Assembly (NCBI RefSeq): GCF_001905545.1
Contig: NZ_LIPD01000007.1
Location: forward strand, 62,001 to 126,000
Source: Streptomyces sp. CB02056
GTDB lineage: Bacteria; Actinomycetota; Actinomycetes; Streptomycetales; Streptomycetaceae
Length of the DNA: 64,000 nt
Direction: 5' to 3'
Part shown: positions 37,269 through 57,911 of the stretch, one piece after another
Layout: the number at the start of each line of letters is the position of its first letter
Position numbering within the stretch: position 1 is the first letter of the stretch
Notes under the pieces: generated by a model
Told to the model about the DNA's origin: nothing
Databases searched by the model: none
Seen by the model: the letters and a program-made list of their open reading frames with translations, nothing else
Program-made: the position numbers and the translations under genes

Positions 37269-37296
37269 AGCGTACCCCGACCTCTAGAGATCGCAA
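37269..37296 (-). promoter_or_regulatory. Candidate promoter of aryA-aryB-glycosyltransferase
   Basis: Read on the minus strand: TTGCGA (37296-37291), 16-nt spacer containing the palindrome CTCTAGAG, then TACGCT (37274-37269). This would give a leader of about 270 nt before aryA. Confidence 0.4.
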
Positions 37297-37439
37297 AGGC
37301 CCAACCGGAACGCCGCCCTTCTGGCCGAAACCGTGCCCTCCGGTCCGAAACCCGGCGCAGACGGCACCGCCGGCGACGTTCACCCAGGTCAGACCCCCCG
37401 GGCCGACGCGCGGTCCTGACGCACCGTCGGAGATCACTC

Positions 37440-37469
37440 TTGACACTGCCGAGACGGGCTACCTAGGCT
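37440..37469 (+). promoter_or_regulatory. Promoter of aryC
   Basis: TTGACA (37440-37445), 18-nt spacer, TAGGCT (37464-37469): a near-ideal actinomycete housekeeping promoter, 172 nt before the aryC start codon. It is divergent from the aryA promoter. Confidence 0.65.
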
Positions 37470-37640
37470 CCAGCTCCGTCGGCGTCAATTCGGGCTTCCC
37501 CTTCCGGTACTCGAATTCGACGATTCAGGGCGGTACGGGGGACTCCGTCTGAGCGGCCAGGCGAGCACGGATGCCGGCCGCTTCCAGCTCCTTTCGTCAC
37601 CAGCCCTCGTTAACCATTTCCTGCTCGCGGGGGCTATCTC

Positions 37641-38882
37641 ATGACCGATCTCGCAGCTTTGACGAGCCTTTCCTACGACCAGCGCACCAAGGCGTTCCTG
37701 GAGTACCTGGACCGCGGTCGCGCCGCCGGTCCGGTGGCCAAGAGCTACCAGCCGGGTGTGTGGGAGGTGTTCGGCTACGACGAGGCGCTCCAGGTGCTGG
37801 GCGACCACCGCACCTTCTCCAGTGACATGAACGACATGATCCCCGAGGACGAGCGGGAGCTGGCCAGCGCCGCCCAGGGCAACTTCCTCGGCGTCGACCC
37901 GCCCCACCACACCCGGATGCGCGAACTGGTGCGGCGCGCGTTCACTCCCAACGTCGTCGCGAGTCTCGAACCGATCATCACCGAGACCGCGAACGAACTG
38001 CTGGACCGGATCGAGCTGTCGGCCGACGGCACCGGCGCCTTCGACGTGGTGGCCGACTACGCCGCCCCGCTGACCGCCCGGGTGATCGCCAAGCTCTTCG
38101 GCATCCCCGAGAAGGACCACGGGATGTTCACGGTCTGGGCGGACGCGCTGCTCGGCGCCCGGCCGGCCGGTGAGCTCGGCCGGGCCGACGAGTCCGCGGT
38201 GCGCGAACTGGGCGAGCTCGTCCGCTTCGCCTCCGCCTACCTCCTCGAGATCATCCACCAGCGCCGTGCCGAACCCCGGGACGACCTGATCAGCGCCCTG
38301 GCGCAGGCCGAGGTCGACGGGCGGTGCCTGGACGACCACGAGATCGTGGGCGTCATCGGCATGTTCGTGATCGCCGGACACCTGCCGTCCTCCGTGCTCG
38401 TCGGCAACACCGTGATGAGTCTGGACAGCCACCCCGAGGTCCTCGCCGAGGTCCGCTCCGACGTGGACCTCCTGCCCAAGGTCGTCGAGGAGGTGCTGCG
38501 CTGGCGCCCGCCGCTGGTGCGGGACCAGCGGGTGACGGCGTGCGACACGGAGCTCGGCGGGGAGCGCATCCCGGCCGGCGCGATGGTGTGCGTATGGCTG
38601 CTCTCCGCCCAGCGCGACGCCGCCCACTTCGGCCGGGCCGAGGAGTTCGACATCCACCGGCCGAACCAGGGCCGTCACGTCGCCTTCGGCAAGGGCATCC
38701 ACTACTGCCTGGGCGCGCCGCTGGCCCGCATGGAGGCGCGCATCGCGCTCACCGCCCTGCTGGAGCGCTTCGAGCGGATCGCGGTGCTTCCGGAATCCGG
38801 CATCCGGTTCCACCCCTCGATCGGCGTCCTCGGCCCGGTACGACTGCCCGTCGCCGTGCGCCGCGCCACCCAGGCCGGCTGA
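37641..38882 (+). CDS. aryC: Cytochrome P450, likely biaryl-coupling enzyme
   Basis: A 413-aa P450. The heme loop [10 protein letters not shown] (about 348-357) and EEVLR (ExxR, about 283) are intact. The I-helix reads IAGHLPSS (about 243-250), lacking the acid/Thr pair of monooxygenases, as expected for oxidative phenol-coupling P450s that do not need normal O2 protonation. In arylomycin biosynthesis a single P450 makes the Hpg-Tyr aryl-aryl bond; this gene's place between the NRPS genes fits that role. No ferredoxin is adjacent. It starts 652 nt from the divergent aryA and ends in a strong terminator 5 nt after its stop. Confidence 0.88.
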   Translation: MTDLAALTSLSYDQRTKAFLEYLDRGRAAGPVAKSYQPGVWEVFGYDEALQVLGDHRTFSSDMNDMIPEDERELASAAQGNFLGVDPPHHTRMRELVRRAFTPNVVASLEPIITETANELLDRIELSADGTGAFDVVADYAAPLTARVIAKLFGIPEKDHGMFTVWADALLGARPAGELGRADESAVRELGELVRFASAYLLEIIHQRRAEPRDDLISALAQAEVDGRCLDDHEIVGVIGMFVIAGHLPSSVLVGNTVMSLDSHPEVLAEVRSDVDLLPKVVEEVLRWRPPLVRDQRVTACDTELGGERIPAGAMVCVWLLSAQRDAAHFGRAEEFDIHRPNQGRHVAFGKGIHYCLGAPLARMEARIALTALLERFERIAVLPESGIRFHPSIGVLGPVRLPVAVRRATQAG

Positions 38883-38886
38883 CCCC

Positions 38887-38920
38887 GCCGGGCCCGGGCC
38901 GCGACCGGCCCGGGCCCGGC
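38887..38920 (+). terminator. Perfect 15-bp hairpin after aryC
   Basis: GCCGGGCCCGGGCCG (38887-38901), loop CGAC, CGGCCCGGGCCCGGC (38906-38920). It begins 5 nt after the aryC stop and leaves only 50 nt to the aryD start, with no obvious promoter there. Confidence 0.75.
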
Positions 38921-38970
38921 GCCCCCGCACCGCTCTGTGCTCCACCCTGCCGTCCTCAGCGAGGGATCCC

Positions 38971-51839
<12,869 letters not shown>

Positions 51840-51843
<4 letters not shown>

Positions 51844-52073
51844 CCAATCCCTTCGAGGACGACGACGCCACCTACCTCGTGCTGCGCAACGCCGAGGGCC
51901 AGTACTCGCTGTGGCCCGCGTTCGCCGAGGTGCCGGCCGGCTGGGAGGCCGTCCACGGCGAGGCCGACCGCCAGTCCTGCATCGACCACGTGAACGAGCA
52001 CTGGACCGACATGCGTCCCGACAGCCTGATCGCGGCGATGGACGCCGCGGCGGGTGGGCGCGCCACGCCGTGA
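51840..52073 (+). CDS. MbtH-like NRPS accessory protein
   Basis: A 77-aa protein that binds and activates adenylation domains. Family motifs [10 protein letters not shown] and the two later Trp-containing blocks ([16 protein letters not shown]) are present. Its ATG overlaps the aryD stop (ATGA), and its own stop overlaps the GTG of the hmaS remnant (GTGA), so the gene lies in a tightly coupled operon. It is expected to serve the AryA/AryD domains, and possibly the Tyr and Hpg domains in particular. Confidence 0.95.
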
Positions 52074-52230
52074 ACACCGACCGCAGCCCCTTCAAGAACC
52101 TGACCGTCGACCACATCCGCTTCCGCGCGTCACCGACCTGGATACCCGGACCGCCGGGTTCGTCCGCGGATACGGGCTGACCGTCACGGACGCGCCGGAC
52201 CAGGCCGGGCGGCGCCGCCCGGCCTGGGCG
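52070..52230 (+). pseudogene. hmaS: Remnant of 4-hydroxymandelate synthase
   Basis: GTG 52070 overlaps the mbtH stop. The first frame reads [19 protein letters not shown], then a shift near 52128 (2 extra or 1 missing base) leads to VTDLDTRTAGFVRGYGL and VTDAPDQAG. This is the start of an HPPD/HmaS-type VOC protein (VDHIxF and xxxFYxxxxG pattern). Only about 55 of the usual about 350 residues remain; the metal-binding C-terminal half is gone. HmaS makes hydroxymandelate, the first step to hydroxyphenylglycine, which aryD module 4 needs. Confidence 0.65.
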
Positions 52231-52416
52231 GCCTGATCGGCCTGCGGAGCGCGGCGCACGCCGCCACGGCGCCCGAGGAGTGAGACTTCGTCGAGGGCGG
52301 CAGCGGCCGGGAGACGACACGCTGTCCGCGGACCGGGCCGCCTTCGACGCGGTGGCGCCGGCGGACCGGGCGGCGCCACTCGGCTGCCGGGCCCTCGTGG
52401 CGACCGTGGACGTGCC
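52231..52416 (+). pseudogene. hmo: Remnant of hydroxymandelate oxidase
   Basis: Two pieces of an FMN-dependent alpha-hydroxyacid oxidase. First GLIGLRSAAHAATAPEE, a TGA at 52281-52283 where Trp is expected, DFVEGGSGRE, a frameshift near 52318, then TLSADRAAFDAVAP. Second, after a deletion, GCRALVATVDVPV, which matches the middle of the enzyme (the RALxxTVDxP strand). The reading then passes straight into an aminotransferase piece. Hmo oxidises hydroxymandelate to the keto acid used for Hpg. Confidence 0.65.
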
Positions 52417-52897
52417 GGTCACCGTGAATACCGCGCCGATCTCGCAGGCCGTCGTCGGGGGCGCCCTGCCGGAGGCGGGCTTCAGCCCGACCCGGGCGAC
52501 CTCCGGCGACCGGCGGATCCACCAGCGCGATCCGGCCCACCACCTTCGCGGTCCGGAATCGCCGTTCCGGCGGTGCCCGGACGTTTCCCGGAAAACCCCG
52601 CACGGCGGTTTCTTCGTCGTCGTCGATGTGCCGTTCACCGTCGGCGACGAATTGCTCGAAAGGTCCGGCCAGGAATTCGGCGCGCTCTTTACGCCGATAT
52701 TGCACTTCCATGCCGGGAAGGAGGGGCGGAACCACCTCCGACTGTCCTGCAGTTCCCTCTCCGGTGAACACTTGGAAGAAGGACTGAACAGGCTTGCGAC
52801 CCTTTTCGCCGACCGCGGCGTGCGTCTTGTTGACATCCGCGCCGACCCGATGCCTCACTGTAGTAGCGTGAGTATGGACATCACAGCCGGGAGTTGA
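52417..52897 (+). pseudogene. hpgT: Remnant of Hpg aminotransferase
   Basis: The frame continues as VTVNTAPISQAVVGGALPE, then a damaged stretch, then TPHGGFFVVVDVPFTVGDEL, FGALFTPILHFHAG and GRNHLRLSCSSLSGEHLEEG. This is the C-terminal part of a PLP aminotransferase of the HpgT type (SQA/VGG helix, GGFF strand, LRLS strand). The PLP-lysine domain is missing, so it cannot be active. It ends 1 nt before the TTG of the ABC ATPase gene. Order hmaS-hmo-hpgT is kept, as in intact Hpg operons. Confidence 0.7.
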
Positions 52898-52898
52898 C

Positions 52899-53780
52899 TT
52901 GTTACACTGCAAAGCTGTCTGCAAACGCTATGGCGGAGGACGGTGGATCCTCACCGATGTGGACATGGAGGTCTCCGCCGGCGAGGTGGTCGCCGTGGTC
53001 GGCACCAACGGTTCCGGGAAGTCGACCCTGCTGAAGATCCTGGTCGGGCTGTCGCAGCCCACGTCCGGCAAGGTGTCGGGCCGACCGCCGACCATCGGCT
53101 ACGTACCGGACCGCTTCACGGCGCACGAACGCATCTCGGCGATCTCCTACCTCACCCACATGGGACGCATCCGAGGCATGTCCACCTCCGCCGCCCGCGC
53201 GCGGGGAGGCCACCTGCTGGACCGGCTGGCCCTCGTGGGCGGCCCGACCGCGTCGCTGCGCACACTCTCCAAAGGCAACGCACAGAAGGTCGCGCTGGCC
53301 CAGGCCCTGCTCGTCCGGCCCGACCTGCTGGTCCTCGACGAACCGTGGTCGGGCCTGGACGCCTCGGCCCACGGCGTCCTGGGCGAGTTCATCGACGAAG
53401 TGGCCGCCCGACGCGGCGCGGTGGTCTTCACCGACCACCGCGAGGCGATCACCGGGACGCACGCCACCGGCGCCTACGCCATCACCGACGGCCGGGTCGT
53501 CTGGCGGGGCGGCACGCACGCCGAGGGCCCCGCCCCGGTGGTCGAACTGGTCCTGACCGTGCCGGCCGACGGCGCGGTCCCGGCCGAGCCGGACTGGTAC
53601 TCGCTCCCGGGCGTGGTAAACGCCGCCCGCCGGGGCCAGGACACGATCCTGCGGGTGACCCGGGAACACTCCGACGCCGTACTGATGACGGCGCTGCAGC
53701 ACCGGTGGTCGGTGGACGCGGTGGCCAGGGCCGCGCACGACCACGGCTCCCGCACCGACGCCGGGAGTGTTGCCCGGTGA
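52899..53780 (+). CDS. ABC transporter ATPase (exporter type)
   Basis: A 293-aa ATPase. Walker A GTNGSGKST, a weak signature TLSKGNAQK in place of LSGGQ, Walker B LLVLDEP, D-loop SGLD and switch His in TDHRE. It lacks a membrane domain, which is supplied by the next gene. The start is TTG 52899 with GGGAG upstream; similarity to related ATPases begins at CKAVCKRYG, which supports it. It is coupled to the membrane partner by a GTGA overlap. It probably exports the peptide or gives self-protection. Confidence 0.87.
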   Translation: MLHCKAVCKRYGGGRWILTDVDMEVSAGEVVAVVGTNGSGKSTLLKILVGLSQPTSGKVSGRPPTIGYVPDRFTAHERISAISYLTHMGRIRGMSTSAARARGGHLLDRLALVGGPTASLRTLSKGNAQKVALAQALLVRPDLLVLDEPWSGLDASAHGVLGEFIDEVAARRGAVVFTDHREAITGTHATGAYAITDGRVVWRGGTHAEGPAPVVELVLTVPADGAVPAEPDWYSLPGVVNAARRGQDTILRVTREHSDAVLMTALQHRWSVDAVARAAHDHGSRTDAGSVAR

Positions 53781-54433
53781 TCCCCTTGGTCCGCTACATG
53801 TTCACGGTTCTGCTGCTCTCCCAGCGCTACCTCGCGCCGCTGCTCGTGTTCATCGGCCTCGCCGCCGTGCTGACCAGCAGCGACACCGGCCCGCTCCCCG
53901 CCACGTATTCCGCGGTGGCGGGCGCCATGCTGCTGTGCTCCACCTGGCTGACCATGACGCTGATCGGCCTGGAAGACCCGCCGCATCGCTCGATCGTGGT
54001 CGTCAGCGCGGGCAGCCACCTGAGAATGGTGCTCGGATCGGTCGCGACCGCTGCCGTCTGGTGCCTGCTGCTGACGGGGGCCGGCCTGGCACTGCCGCTG
54101 CTGTTCGGAACCCACACCGTCGGCCCCGCCGATCTGGCCCTCGGCACGGAGGCCCAACTGACCTGCGCCTTCACCGGCATGTCCATCGGATTCGTCTGCT
54201 CACGGCTGGTGTTCCGGCGGCAGGGCTACGCACTCGTCGTCGCCCTGGCGCTCCTGCTGGCCGCCATGCTCGGCAAGGGCGTGTCCCCGGTCAACATCCT
54301 GCTGACCGACCTCCAGCACGCGTCGAAGTCGGCGGACGTCCTGGGCTCCACGGGCGTGCTGGCCGCCGCCGCCGCGGTTCTGCTCGCGGCGGGAACGGCC
54401 GTCACCCACGCGATCGCCGTCAAGAAGAGCTGA
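53777..54433 (+). CDS. ABC transporter membrane subunit
   Basis: A 218-aa hydrophobic protein with about six membrane segments (for example YLAPLLVFIGLAAVL, ALVVALALLLAAMLG). GTG 53777 overlaps the ATPase stop. No family motif is recognisable beyond the topology; context makes it the permease partner of the ATPase. It is followed by a perfect terminator hairpin. Confidence 0.75.
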   Translation: MIPLVRYMFTVLLLSQRYLAPLLVFIGLAAVLTSSDTGPLPATYSAVAGAMLLCSTWLTMTLIGLEDPPHRSIVVVSAGSHLRMVLGSVATAAVWCLLLTGAGLALPLLFGTHTVGPADLALGTEAQLTCAFTGMSIGFVCSRLVFRRQGYALVVALALLLAAMLGKGVSPVNILLTDLQHASKSADVLGSTGVLAAAAAVLLAAGTAVTHAIAVKKS

Positions 54434-54439
54434 CCACCA

Positions 54440-54473
54440 GGGGAACGTCCCGCGACGGCGCGGGACGTTCCCC
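54440..54473. terminator. Perfect 15-bp bidirectional terminator
   Basis: GGGGAACGTCCCGCG (54440-54454), loop ACGG, CGCGGGACGTTCCCC (54459-54473), between the ABC membrane gene and the convergent MFS gene. Confidence 0.88.
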
Positions 54474-54505
54474 GGTCCGTACCCGGCGCCTCCGCCGCCG
54501 GCGGC

Positions 54506-55846
54506 TCACGCCGCCCCCTCGGTCCCCGCGCCGGGAACCTCCCGCACCGAACGCAGCCCGGAGCGGAGCAACACGACGGTCGCGGCCGCCGACGCCAGCC
54601 CGGTCAGCACGAGTGCCCACCCCGTACCGGCCTCCGGGCCCATGGCGCCGCCCAGGACATCGACGGCCACCCCGCCCAGCAGGGCCCCGAGCGGCATCGC
54701 GCAGAAGTTGATGGTCCGCGACGTCGCGTGCACGCGGCCCAGCAGATCCGCCCTGGTGACCGACTGCCGCAAGGTGGTGATCGTGGCGTTCCACACCGGC
54801 ACCCACACCGAGGCCGCCGCCCCGACCACCACCAGGGTCGGAACGGCCGGCAACCACAGCGCCAGCGGGGCCGCGGCCCACACCGCTCCGGAGGCGCAGG
54901 CCGTGACGAGGGTCGCGCCCAGACCGAAGCGGGCCAGCATCCGGTCCGCCATCCACGCGCCGCCCACCCCGCCGAGGCCCACCAGGGTGAAGAGCACTCC
55001 GACGGTGCCGGGCGGGAGACCGAGGGCCCGGTAGGCGAAGAGCAGCGACACCGTCGAGGCGGCCGCGTTCCCCAGGTTCCGCAGCACGGCGGCCACCGTC
55101 GTGGCACGCAGCAGCGGGTGCCGCCACAATGCCGCGACCCCCTCCTTCATCTCGGCGGACATCGAACCCCCCTGCCGCCGTGGCGCCGGAGGCTCCGGGG
55201 TGCGAAGCCTCATGAGCGTGAAGACCGGTATGACGAAACCGGCGGCGACCACCGCCAGGGCCGTCGTACCGGCGAGGAACTGAGTCAGCAGACCGCCCAG
55301 GGCCGGTGCGCCGAGCATGGCGAGCGAGGTCGACACCTCCAGCCTGGCGTTCGCCCGCGGCAGCATGTCCCTCGGCAGCAGGGTCGGCAGGTGCGACTGG
55401 TTGGCGACGTCGTAGAGGACGCCGAACGAACCGGCGAGGAGCGCCGCCGCACACAGTTCCGCCATTCCCAGCACCCCCGCGGCGGCGGCCAGCGGAATCG
55501 CGGCGAGCGCCAGCATCATGCCCACGGTCGACAGCATCATGGCCGGCCTGCGCCGCCGACGGTCCATCGCGACGCCGGCGAAGAGCGCCAGAGCCGGGTA
55601 CGGGGCGGTGCCCGCCGCATTCAGCAGACCGACGCCCACATCGGAAGCGTCGAACAGGACGATGGCGGTGGTGGGGAAGAGGAAGATCGCCACCTGATGG
55701 CCCACGACACTCGCGGTCTGGCCGAGCCAGTACCAGCGGAAATCACGCCGGGCCGACGGATTTGTCCGCTCGATGGAACGATTCGACTCGACGGCCATTG
55801 AGCCACCCGCGCCGGCATCGATTTCCACCCTCCGTGCCCTGGCCAT
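54506..55846 (-). CDS. MFS exporter
   Basis: A 446-aa major facilitator of the enterobactin/macrolide-exporter (EntS/MefA-like) subgroup. About 12 membrane helices; [16 protein letters not shown] is the helix 2-3 signature; YDVANQSHLPTLLPRDMLPRAN is typical of this subgroup (landmarks DVANQSHLP, LPRANAR). An alternative start at residue 17 (MAVESNRS) is possible; the first ATG has GGAGG only 2 nt away. It sits beside the ABC exporter at the cluster end and is a second candidate for peptide export. Confidence 0.85.
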   Translation of the reverse strand: MARARRVEIDAGAGGSMAVESNRSIERTNPSARRDFRWYWLGQTASVVGHQVAIFLFPTTAIVLFDASDVGVGLLNAAGTAPYPALALFAGVAMDRRRRRPAMMLSTVGMMLALAAIPLAAAAGVLGMAELCAAALLAGSFGVLYDVANQSHLPTLLPRDMLPRANARLEVSTSLAMLGAPALGGLLTQFLAGTTALAVVAAGFVIPVFTLMRLRTPEPPAPRRQGGSMSAEMKEGVAALWRHPLLRATTVAAVLRNLGNAAASTVSLLFAYRALGLPPGTVGVLFTLVGLGGVGGAWMADRMLARFGLGATLVTACASGAVWAAAPLALWLPAVPTLVVVGAAASVWVPVWNATITTLRQSVTRADLLGRVHATSRTINFCAMPLGALLGGVAVDVLGGAMGPEAGTGWALVLTGLASAAATVVLLRSGLRSVREVPGAGTEGAA

Positions 55847-55933
55847 TTCCTCCCCCGTCCCGGTCGGCGTCCACCGACACGTCCGGGCAATTCAAACATG
55901 CGAAATCGGGAGGCGTCGACCGGGTCGCGGAAA

Positions 55934-55960
55934 CCGGATTCACCGGATTCACCGGATTCA
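55934..55960. repeat. Three tandem copies of CCGGATTCA
   Basis: Exact 9-bp repeats at 55934, 55943 and 55952, in the gap between the MFS gene start and the small ORF at 55994. No function is evident. Confidence 0.85.
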
Positions 55961-55993
55961 GCCGGTGGACGCGCTCCGGAAGATGAGGACTCG

Positions 55994-56437
55994 GTGCCCT
56001 CGACGACACCGACTTCGAGCTCGGCGAGCCACCCCCGCGTCGCGAACGGCGCCGGCCGGTTCCAGCTTCAGAAGGTGCTGCTCGACAAACTCGTTGGGGG
56101 CATGCTCGACGTCGAATACAGCCTCCTGGCCGAATCCGCCCAGCGCGCCGGCCGTGCCCTGCACGCAATCGGCGACGCGGACCTCACCGACGCCGTCCTC
56201 ACCGGGACCGCCACCGAACTCGCCGCAGTGGAGTACGCCGAACTCGGCGACCTCACCGGCCGCGCCCGGCAAGCCGTCCTCCTCAGCCGCGAAGGTGCCT
56301 CCCCCGTCCAGGCGGGGGTCAGGCGCCGGACGGGGCGTGCGGTCCGATGCCGGACAGCGCGTCGGTGTAGATGCCGGTCATCGCCGTCACGGCTCGTGCC
56401 CGGTCCAGATCCGGGTCCAGGTGGTGCTGGATGTTGA
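55994..56437 (+). CDS. Uncharacterised small ORF, possibly truncated
   Basis: An open frame of 147 codons from GTG 55994 (GAGGAC upstream). The part from about 56050 to 56310 has a protein-like composition (LLDKLVGGMLDVEYSLL, RAGRALHAIGDADLTDAVL, AAVEYAELGDLTGRAR), suggesting a helical protein. After about 56310 the frame becomes Arg/Cys-rich and runs 119 nt into the 3' end of the convergent TetR gene, so a longer protein may have been cut here. I do not recognise the family. Confidence 0.4.
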   Translation: MPSTTPTSSSASHPRVANGAGRFQLQKVLLDKLVGGMLDVEYSLLAESAQRAGRALHAIGDADLTDAVLTGTATELAAVEYAELGDLTGRARQAVLLSREGASPVQAGVRRRTGRAVRCRTARRCRCRSSPSRLVPGPDPGPGGAGC

Positions 56438-56927
56438 CGCCCAGGGTGCCGCCGAGCAGCGCTGCCGCGACGGCCTCCGGGTCGGCGACGTGCGCGCCCG
56501 TCGCACGCAGGTGGTCGGCGTACAGGACGCGGATCTTGGCGTACTCCTCGGCGTAGGTGGCGCGCAGGGCGGACTCGCGGCTCACCGCCTCGATCAGGAG
56601 CGTCGAGAAGATGCGTGCCTCGGGCCGGGACATCAGGGCGAAGTTCGCCTCGATCAGCACCTCGACACCGGCGCCCGGCCCGGCGGCGGCGAGGCGTTCG
56701 CGCAGGAAGTCGGCGCCCCACCGGAACGCCTCCTCGACGACCGCCTTCAGCAGCCCGTCCTTCGAGCCGAAGTGCCAGGCCACGGAGCCCCGGCTGATGC
56801 CGGAGCGCTCCGCCACGGCCTGGACGGACGCCGCGGCGGCTCCGCCCTCGGCGGCGAGTTCCCAGGCGGCGGCCACCAGCCGGCGCTGGGTCTCGGCGGA
56901 GATCTCCTGCTTGCGGGTCGCACCCAC
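56319..56927 (-). CDS. TetR-family repressor
   Basis: A 202-aa regulator. The N-terminal HTH is clear (VQAVAERSGISRGSVAWHFG shortened to AERSGISRGSVAWHF, about residues 37-51), followed by a helical ligand domain. The GTG at 56927 is chosen because AGGAC lies 5 nt upstream; an in-frame upstream start lacks a good site. It is divergent from the catabolic operon, whose promoter carries two direct repeats, so it probably represses that operon and releases on binding a pathway intermediate. Confidence 0.85.
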   Translation of the reverse strand: MGATRKQEISAETQRRLVAAAWELAAEGGAAAASVQAVAERSGISRGSVAWHFGSKDGLLKAVVEEAFRWGADFLRERLAAAGPGAGVEVLIEANFALMSRPEARIFSTLLIEAVSRESALRATYAEEYAKIRVLYADHLRATGAHVADPEAVAAALLGGTLGVNIQHHLDPDLDRARAVTAMTGIYTDALSGIGPHAPSGA

Positions 56928-57009
56928 GCGGCGTCCTTTCCCAAGGTCATGGCCGTCTGACGCGGCCGATTCTGTCACGCCGATCGGCTGGCACCGGGAC
57001 GGCGACCGC

Positions 57010-57048
57010 TTGCCTATGCTGAACGTCCAGTTCTATGCTGAACGTCCA
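57010..57048 (+). promoter_or_regulatory. Promoter with two 16-bp direct repeats (likely TetR operator)
   Basis: TTGCCT (57010-57015), 18 nt, TATGCT (57034-57039) fits a housekeeping promoter. CTATGCTGAACGTCCA occurs twice, at 57014-57029 and 57033-57048, period 19, covering the -35 end and the -10 box. Within the first, GAAC-gtcca-GTTC is an inverted repeat. Binding by the divergent TetR protein would block transcription; inferred. Confidence 0.6.
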
Positions 57049-57067
57049 ATAACCAAGGGGAGTCATC

Positions 57068-57859
57068 ATGGAACTGATCGACCTGACCAGGACGCTGGAC
57101 CCCGCCGACCGCGAGCTGCTCCCCGAGCAGCTGCGTCCGTTCGCCGAGGTGATCGCGCCTTCCATCGCCTACGCCCACCCCGCGGGCGAGGGCCGCGAGC
57201 AGTTCGCCGCCGCCCTGCACTGCCGCGTCGAGGACCTGCCCGACGGTGAGGGCTGGGGCGCGGAGACGCTGACCGACTTCAACACCCACCTCGGCACCCA
57301 CGTGGACGCCCCGCTGCACTACGGCTCGACCTGCGAAGGCAAGCCGGCCCGCACCATCACCGACATCGCCCTGGACGAGCTGTGGTGCGAGGCGCTCGTG
57401 CTGGACCTGCGGGGGCGCTGCGAGCTCGACGCCCCGATCACCGTCGAGGCGCTGGAGGCCGCCCTCGCCGACAACGGCGCCCCGGTCCCGGCCGGCGGCG
57501 CGATCCTGCTGCGCACCGGCCAGGAGCGCTACGGGCTGTCCGACCCCGAGTTCTTCCGCTACCCGGGGATGAGCCACGAGTCGACGCTCTTCCTGGCCGG
57601 CCTCGGAGCCAAGGTGCTCGGCACCGACGCCGGGGGCTGGGACCTGGGCTTCTCCGTGATGGCGCGCAAGTTCCACGAGAGCGGCGACAACTCCGTGCTG
57701 TGGGACGGCCACCGGGCCGGCCGCGAGCGGGAGGTCTTCATCGTCCAGCAGATGACCAACCTCGCCGCACTGCCGCCGTCCGGGTTCCGGGTGGCGTTCT
57801 TCCCGATCAAGATCGCCCGCGCGAGCGCCGCCCCGGCCCGCGTCGTCGCCTTCGTCTGA
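57068..57859 (+). CDS. Cyclase-family (kynurenine formamidase/isatin hydrolase-like) metallohydrolase
   Basis: A 263-aa enzyme with the metal-binding signature HLGTHVDAPLHY (HxGTHxDxPxH) at about residues 78-89 and later His/Glu residues. The family hydrolyses amide or ester bonds in ring compounds such as formylkynurenine and isatin. AAGGGGAG is 5 nt before the ATG. It is the first gene of a TetR-controlled operon with an FAH-family enzyme, a thiolase and a CoA ligase, suggesting ring or acyl-chain breakdown. Confidence 0.87.
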   Translation: MELIDLTRTLDPADRELLPEQLRPFAEVIAPSIAYAHPAGEGREQFAAALHCRVEDLPDGEGWGAETLTDFNTHLGTHVDAPLHYGSTCEGKPARTITDIALDELWCEALVLDLRGRCELDAPITVEALEAALADNGAPVPAGGAILLRTGQERYGLSDPEFFRYPGMSHESTLFLAGLGAKVLGTDAGGWDLGFSVMARKFHESGDNSVLWDGHRAGREREVFIVQQMTNLAALPPSGFRVAFFPIKIARASAAPARVVAFV

Positions 57860-57911
57860 GCCCGGACCCCGCTGGACCCCTGCTGGACCCCGCTGAGGAG
57901 AGGAACCCACC

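Noticed and set aside
29463-37466. Long open frames antisense to aryA, up to 1872 codons
   Set aside because: They are Gly/Arg/Gln/His-rich shadows caused by high GC at codon position three; no motifs, and the opposite strand encodes clear NRPS domains.
37571-37825. A small ORF upstream of and overlapping aryC, containing a TTA codon
   Set aside because: No ribosome-binding site and no protein-like composition; it overlaps the clear P450 start.
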